Source of the DNA: JABSSA01 sp039984715
GTDB taxonomy: Bacteria; Pseudomonadota; Alphaproteobacteria; Rhodobacterales; Rhodobacteraceae
Direction: 5' to 3'
Assembly: GCA_039984715.1 (NCBI GenBank)
Contig: JBDWUA010000004.1
Coordinates: 124,001 to 188,000 of the forward strand
Length of the DNA: 64,000 bases
Part shown: positions 60,891 to 64,000 of the stretch, piece after piece
Numbering within the stretch: the stretch's first letter is position 1
Layout of the letters: each line of letters starts with the position of its first letter
Made by a program: the position numbers and the translations under genes
Notes under the pieces: model-generated
The model's database searches: none
What the model was told of the DNA's origin: nothing
Seen by the model: the letters and a program-made list of their open reading frames with translations, nothing else

Positions 60891-61898
60891 ATGAGTGGAC
60901 GCACGACGATGCGCGATGTGGCAAAGGCGGCCGGTGTGTCGCCGATGACCGTGTCGCGGGCATTGCGTGGCGACACGATGGTCAATCAGAAAACGCGTGA
61001 TCTGGTTCGAAACACTGCTGCGCGTCTTGGGTATGTGTACGACACGACTGCACAGGCGTTCCGATCGCAAAGAAGCGGTTTTGTTGCAGTAACTTTGCCC
61101 TCGATCAACAACGCGAATTTTGCAGATACATTCAGAGGATTGTCCGAAACGTTTGGTGATCTTGGGTTGCAGCTTTTGCTGGGCAGTACAAATTACGACG
61201 TTGAAGCAGAAGAACATTTGGTGCGTCAGTTGTTACAACGTCGACCAGAGGCCGTTATTCTAACGGGCGGTTATCACACCGATGCAACACAGCAATTGGT
61301 GCGCGCAGCCAATGTTCCGATATTCGAGATTTGGGACTTGCCGGATAATCCCTTGGGACACGTGGTTGGGTTTTCCAATGCGGATGCCATGAAACCGCTG
61401 GTGCAGCATTTGGCAAAGACCGGGCGGCGCAAGTTGGCCTTTGTCGGCGCGTCAGAGGGGACAGATCATCGCGGGGCTGAACGCCGACGCGGCGTTGTTG
61501 ACGCGGCGCAATCAATGGGGTTGCCAGACGTGCAGTTCGTGGATGCAGGTCAAGCACCTGTTTCGATGACACAAGGTGCAGATGCCGTTCGAGCGCTGGG
61601 GTCGACTTTGAATGATCTGGATGCGCTGGTCTGTGTGTCCGATCCGGTTGCATATGGCGCGTTAAGCGCGTGCCAACGTATGGGGATTCGCGTGCCCAAC
61701 GATTTGGCCATCACCGGATTTGGAGCGTTTGAAATTGCATCTGTCTGCGTTCCGTCAATCACAACCGTGCGTGTTAATGCCCATGCCGTAGGCGTTCGGG
61801 TCGGTGAATTGGCGTTGCGTATCTTTGATGGTCAGGACACGGGACGCAGTATGACAGAAGATTTAGGGTCAAGTTTGCAGGTTGGCGAAACTAGTTAG
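60891..61898 (+). CDS. LacI family regulator (GntR type)
   Basis: A 335-residue repressor with helix-turn-helix MRDVAKAAGVSPMTVSRALRGD and a sensor domain resembling gluconate GntR (LPSINNANFADTFRGLSETF, RRPEAVILTGGYHTD, ANVPIFEIWDLPDNPLGHVVGFSN). It is co-transcribed with gluconate 5-dehydrogenase and closes with a strong terminator. It is the natural candidate to bind the operator at 60028 and release it on gluconate or 6-phosphogluconate. Confidence 0.9.
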   Translation: MSGRTTMRDVAKAAGVSPMTVSRALRGDTMVNQKTRDLVRNTAARLGYVYDTTAQAFRSQRSGFVAVTLPSINNANFADTFRGLSETFGDLGLQLLLGSTNYDVEAEEHLVRQLLQRRPEAVILTGGYHTDATQQLVRAANVPIFEIWDLPDNPLGHVVGFSNADAMKPLVQHLAKTGRRKLAFVGASEGTDHRGAERRRGVVDAAQSMGLPDVQFVDAGQAPVSMTQGADAVRALGSTLNDLDALVCVSDPVAYGALSACQRMGIRVPNDLAITGFGAFEIASVCVPSITTVRVNAHAVGVRVGELALRIFDGQDTGRSMTEDLGSSLQVGETS

Positions 61899-61923
61899 AG
61901 TTGGCGCTTTCATCAATTCGTCC

Positions 61924-61954
61924 AAACGCACCGATGTTAAATCGGTGCGTTTTT
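61924..61954 (+). terminator. Rho-independent terminator
   Basis: AAACGCACCGAT (61924-61935) and ATCGGTGCGTTT (61941-61952) form a perfect 12-bp stem with a 5-nt loop, ending in TTTTT (61950-61954). It stops transcription of the gluconate operon and lies ten bases before the end of the convergent carbonic anhydrase gene. Confidence 0.9.
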
Positions 61955-61964
61955 GACTAACGAC

Positions 61965-62615
61965 TCAAACAGGCTGAAATTCTGCCGCTTCAGGCACATA
62001 AGCTTCAAGCCGCCCATCCGAAATATCAAGCCATAGCCCATGCAAGCTAAGTTGACCCTCTGCATGTCTCTTTTCGATAAACGGGAAGGTGAACAGGTTT
62101 TCGATAGAGGTTTGGACGGCATACCGTTCAAATTCGAGAACCTGTTGATCATTGTCTTCGATGTCTTCGACCAACGGGTATTTGGGGCGAAGGATATCCA
62201 TCCACCGGCCAACAAAGCTGTCTGGTTTTTCCAATTCCGGGGCTTCGCCTTTGCACATATCCAAGCAACCTTTCACGCCGCCACATTGCGAATGGCCAAG
62301 GACAATAAGGTGCGCGACTTGCAAAACGTTAACTGCATATTCAACAGCAGCGGATGTACCGTGATGGTCTGTATCGGGCGCATAAGGTGGGACAAGGTTC
62401 GCGACATTCCGGTGAATAAAGAACTCGCCTTGGTCCGCACCAAAGATGGATGTGACATGCACGCGGGAATCACAGCACGTGATGACCATGGCTCGGGGAC
62501 GCTGGCCGTCTTCTGCTAAGCGTTTATACCAAGCGGAATTTTCTGCGTAGGTAGTTGCCTTCCACCCGCTGTAACGCTGTTGCAGGTAAGCTGGCAATGG
62601 CTTCAATCTGTGCAT
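61965..62615 (-). CDS. Beta-class carbonic anhydrase
   Basis: A 216-residue cytoplasmic enzyme hydrating CO2 to bicarbonate. Zinc ligands and the Asp-Arg dyad are visible: CCDSRVHVTSIFGADQGEFFIHRNVANLVPPY and LGHSQCGGVKGC (Cys, His, Cys). It starts at ATG 62615 (MHRLKPLPAYLQQRY), the family start; a longer frame to 62957 covers the upstream gene on the other strand and has no similarity. CO2 from formate oxidation and from gnd could be its substrate, though the enzyme is general housekeeping. Confidence 0.93.
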   Translation of the reverse strand: MHRLKPLPAYLQQRYSGWKATTYAENSAWYKRLAEDGQRPRAMVITCCDSRVHVTSIFGADQGEFFIHRNVANLVPPYAPDTDHHGTSAAVEYAVNVLQVAHLIVLGHSQCGGVKGCLDMCKGEAPELEKPDSFVGRWMDILRPKYPLVEDIEDNDQQVLEFERYAVQTSIENLFTFPFIEKRHAEGQLSLHGLWLDISDGRLEAYVPEAAEFQPV

Positions 62616-62775
62616 TGTCGTTTGACCTTCTGTGTCCTGCGCACCGCCAATAGTCGCGATTGTCGTTAAATTCGAGAGAAAAATGCCTTCCCAGTGGAAT
62701 GAGTTGCAACCTTTTGGGAAGGACTGGCTGTCATCTTGTCCGCGGTTTTGGGTGAGCGGCACGATGTTGCCAAGG

Positions 62776-63165
62776 GTGAGTAACGTGGAAGAACTATTGT
62801 TAATTAGACCAACAGAAATCGTGCGAGTCGATTCAGAGAAACTCGGGAAGTTATACATGGATATGGGTGACGTGGCGGCCGAAGACGTCGTGTGCCGTGC
62901 AATGGAAGAATTGGCTTTGCGCCTTGCCCATTGTGATCGCCTGTTTCGGGCAAACAATATGGATGATCTTCGGAAATCCAGTCGTTCTTTGATCGCTATT
63001 GCAGATCAAATTGGCATGACAAAATTGGCCCGTGTTGCGGGTGATGTCACTCAATGCATTGACGAAGGAAATCACGTGGCTCTTTCGGCGACGCTTGGGC
63101 GATTGATGCGCATTGGCGAAGGATCGTTAACTGCGATTTGGGATTTACAGGATTTAACGATCTGA
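62776..63165 (+). CDS. Hypothetical small helical protein
   Basis: A protein of about 129 residues, mostly alpha-helical (CRAMEELALRLAHCDRLFRANN; KSSRSLIAIADQIGMTKLARVAGDVTQCID), reminiscent of histidine-phosphotransfer four-helix bundles but without a clear HENG-type phospho-histidine motif. The start is uncertain: GTG 62776, GTG 62785 or ATG 62764 are all possible; frames from 62632 overlap the carbonic anhydrase promoter. It is separate from the aminopeptidase gene 83 bases downstream. Confidence 0.7.
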   Translation: MSNVEELLLIRPTEIVRVDSEKLGKLYMDMGDVAAEDVVCRAMEELALRLAHCDRLFRANNMDDLRKSSRSLIAIADQIGMTKLARVAGDVTQCIDEGNHVALSATLGRLMRIGEGSLTAIWDLQDLTI

Positions 63166-63248
63166 TTGCAGTGTATTCGTGATGGGTTGGGCCTTGCAGC
63201 TCGTTGGTAGCAAGGTAGGGTCAGGCGTGACCTCAGAAAGGCCCGACC

Positions 63249-64000
63249 ATGACCATAAAATTTGCAAACCCAAATGACGCAATCCCTTTGCACGTGCTTG
63301 GCGAAGACGACTTTGATGGATGGTTGAAACTTCAACCCAACGAAGTCAGCGCATGGGTTGAGGCTATGGGATTCAAAGGCCAATTGGGGCAAGGCTTGGC
63401 TTTGCCGGGTCCAAATGGTGTGCGCGAAGCGGTGGTCGGGTTTGGTACGTCAAAGTCGCGAACCCGGTCACGGTTTCATTTGGCGGCGGGCATGGCCCGA
63501 TTACCGGCTGGTGACTATGCCGTTCAAAACTGGCCAGATGGCGCTGACGCGGAATCCGAATGTATCGGAGCTCTTCTCGCGCAATATGCGTTTGACAGAT
63601 ATCGGTCACGCAGCGGTATCGCCGCCCGTTTGTGTGCGCCGCAGAAATTGGACGCGACGCGGATTGAAACGATTGTGAATGGCGAAGCGTTAACGCGCGA
63701 TCTAATCAATATCCCGGCCTCGGATATGGGACCGCCTGATCTTGAACAAGCGGCGCGTGATCTTGCTTTGGATCATGGGGCATCGATCGACGTTATTGTT
63801 GGTGACGACTTGCTGAAACAGAACTTTCCAATGATTCATGCCGTTGGACGTGCGGCTGATCGCGAACCGCGTTTGATAGACATGCGTTGGGGCGATGCTG
63901 GGCCGACTGTCACGTTGGTTGGCAAGGGGGTTTGTTTTGATACTGGCGGATTAAATCTGAAACCCGGCGCGTCTATGGGGTTGATGAAAAAGGACATGGG
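63249..64000 (+). CDS. M17 leucyl aminopeptidase family protein (5' part)
   Basis: The first 250 codons of a cytosolic metallo-aminopeptidase; the gene runs past the right edge. The N-terminal domain begins MTIKFANPNDAIPLHVLGED. The start of the catalytic domain shows LTRDLINIPASDMGPPDLEQAA and the metal/active-site block LVGKGVCFDTGGLNLKPG with KKDMG, giving the metal-site Lys and Asp. ATG 63249 follows AGAAAGG. M17 enzymes release N-terminal residues from peptides. The N-terminal domain is shorter than in E. coli PepA, as is common in alphaproteobacteria. Confidence 0.92.
   Translation, partial: MTIKFANPNDAIPLHVLGEDDFDGWLKLQPNEVSAWVEAMGFKGQLGQGLALPGPNGVREAVVGFGTSKSRTRSRFHLAAGMARLPAGDYAVQNWPDGADAESECIGALLAQYAFDRYRSRSGIAARLCAPQKLDATRIETIVNGEALTRDLINIPASDMGPPDLEQAARDLALDHGASIDVIVGDDLLKQNFPMIHAVGRAADREPRLIDMRWGDAGPTVTLVGKGVCFDTGGLNLKPGASMGLMKKDM

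Noticed and set aside
62632..62775. N-terminal extension of the small helical protein at 62776
   Set aside because: The segment overlaps the divergent start region of carbonic anhydrase and has no conserved character.

Overview
This window looks like a chromosomal segment of a marine Rhodobacteraceae (Roseobacter-group) alphaproteobacterium. The assignment rests on gene content: a urea transporter protein, a DUF1127 protein, the conserved alphaproteobacterial formate dehydrogenase neighbourhood (DUF3305, DUF3306, DUF6494, DUF6505), a VPLPA-CTERM protein and dense operons with ATGA and TAATG stop/start overlaps. No rRNA, CRISPR array or complete mobile element was seen.

Layout. (1) 1-466: 5' part of urtA. 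(2) 843-11781: a polyol/sugar catabolic operon read leftwards: binding protein, two permeases, two small ORFs, two ATPases, fused dihydroxyacetone-type kinase, LacI regulator, TIM-barrel isomerase and Gfo/Idh/MocA dehydrogenase. Two inverted 16-bp palindromes lie upstream. (3) 12025-20401: an endonuclease/phosphatase-fold membrane protein; an overlapping pair in which a Rieske domain is fused to a glutamate-synthase-like flavoenzyme and to a thiamine-diphosphate enzyme; the 5-oxoprolinase genes pxpBCA; and a LacI regulator with a YcaQ-like glycosylase. (4) 21568-28520: an accessory region starting with two tRNA-Arg(CCT) genes. It holds a truncated metallophosphoesterase, a DUF4238 gene split by one in-frame TAG, a helix-turn-helix/dCTP-deaminase-fold fusion, two unknown envelope genes and an IS3 remnant. 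(5) 28613-37875: a second sugar ABC operon with a GntR regulator, esterase, epimerase and dehydrogenase. It lies between decayed genes of the mannitol/mannonate dehydrogenase family and of altronate dehydratase.

(6) 38066-58435: a formate respiration region: tungstate uptake tupBCA; accessory genes (DUF6505, ligase-like, Mrp, DUF6494, a cytochrome c, a multi-cluster ferredoxin); DUF3305, DUF3306, a TorD-like chaperone and a small Tat protein; then fdhA, fdhB and the cytochrome b subunit, a WD40-cytochrome c fusion, a 41-residue membrane protein and a two-component pair. The regulator has lost the sigma-54 GAFTGA loop. A VPLPA-CTERM gene sits inverted between fdhB and the gamma subunit. (7) 58491-61898: a gluconate module (gnd, gluconate 5-dehydrogenase, LacI regulator) with an operator close to the E. 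coli GntR site. (8) 61965-64000: beta-carbonic anhydrase, a small hypothetical and the start of an M17 aminopeptidase.

Working together: tungstate uptake, molybdopterin-enzyme chaperones and multihaem/iron-sulfur carriers would serve a periplasmic Cys-type formate dehydrogenase. The two sugar operons and the gluconate module handle carbon intake. The tRNA-Arg interval and its surroundings look like a turnover hotspot. All functions are read from motifs and gene order; none was tested by database search.
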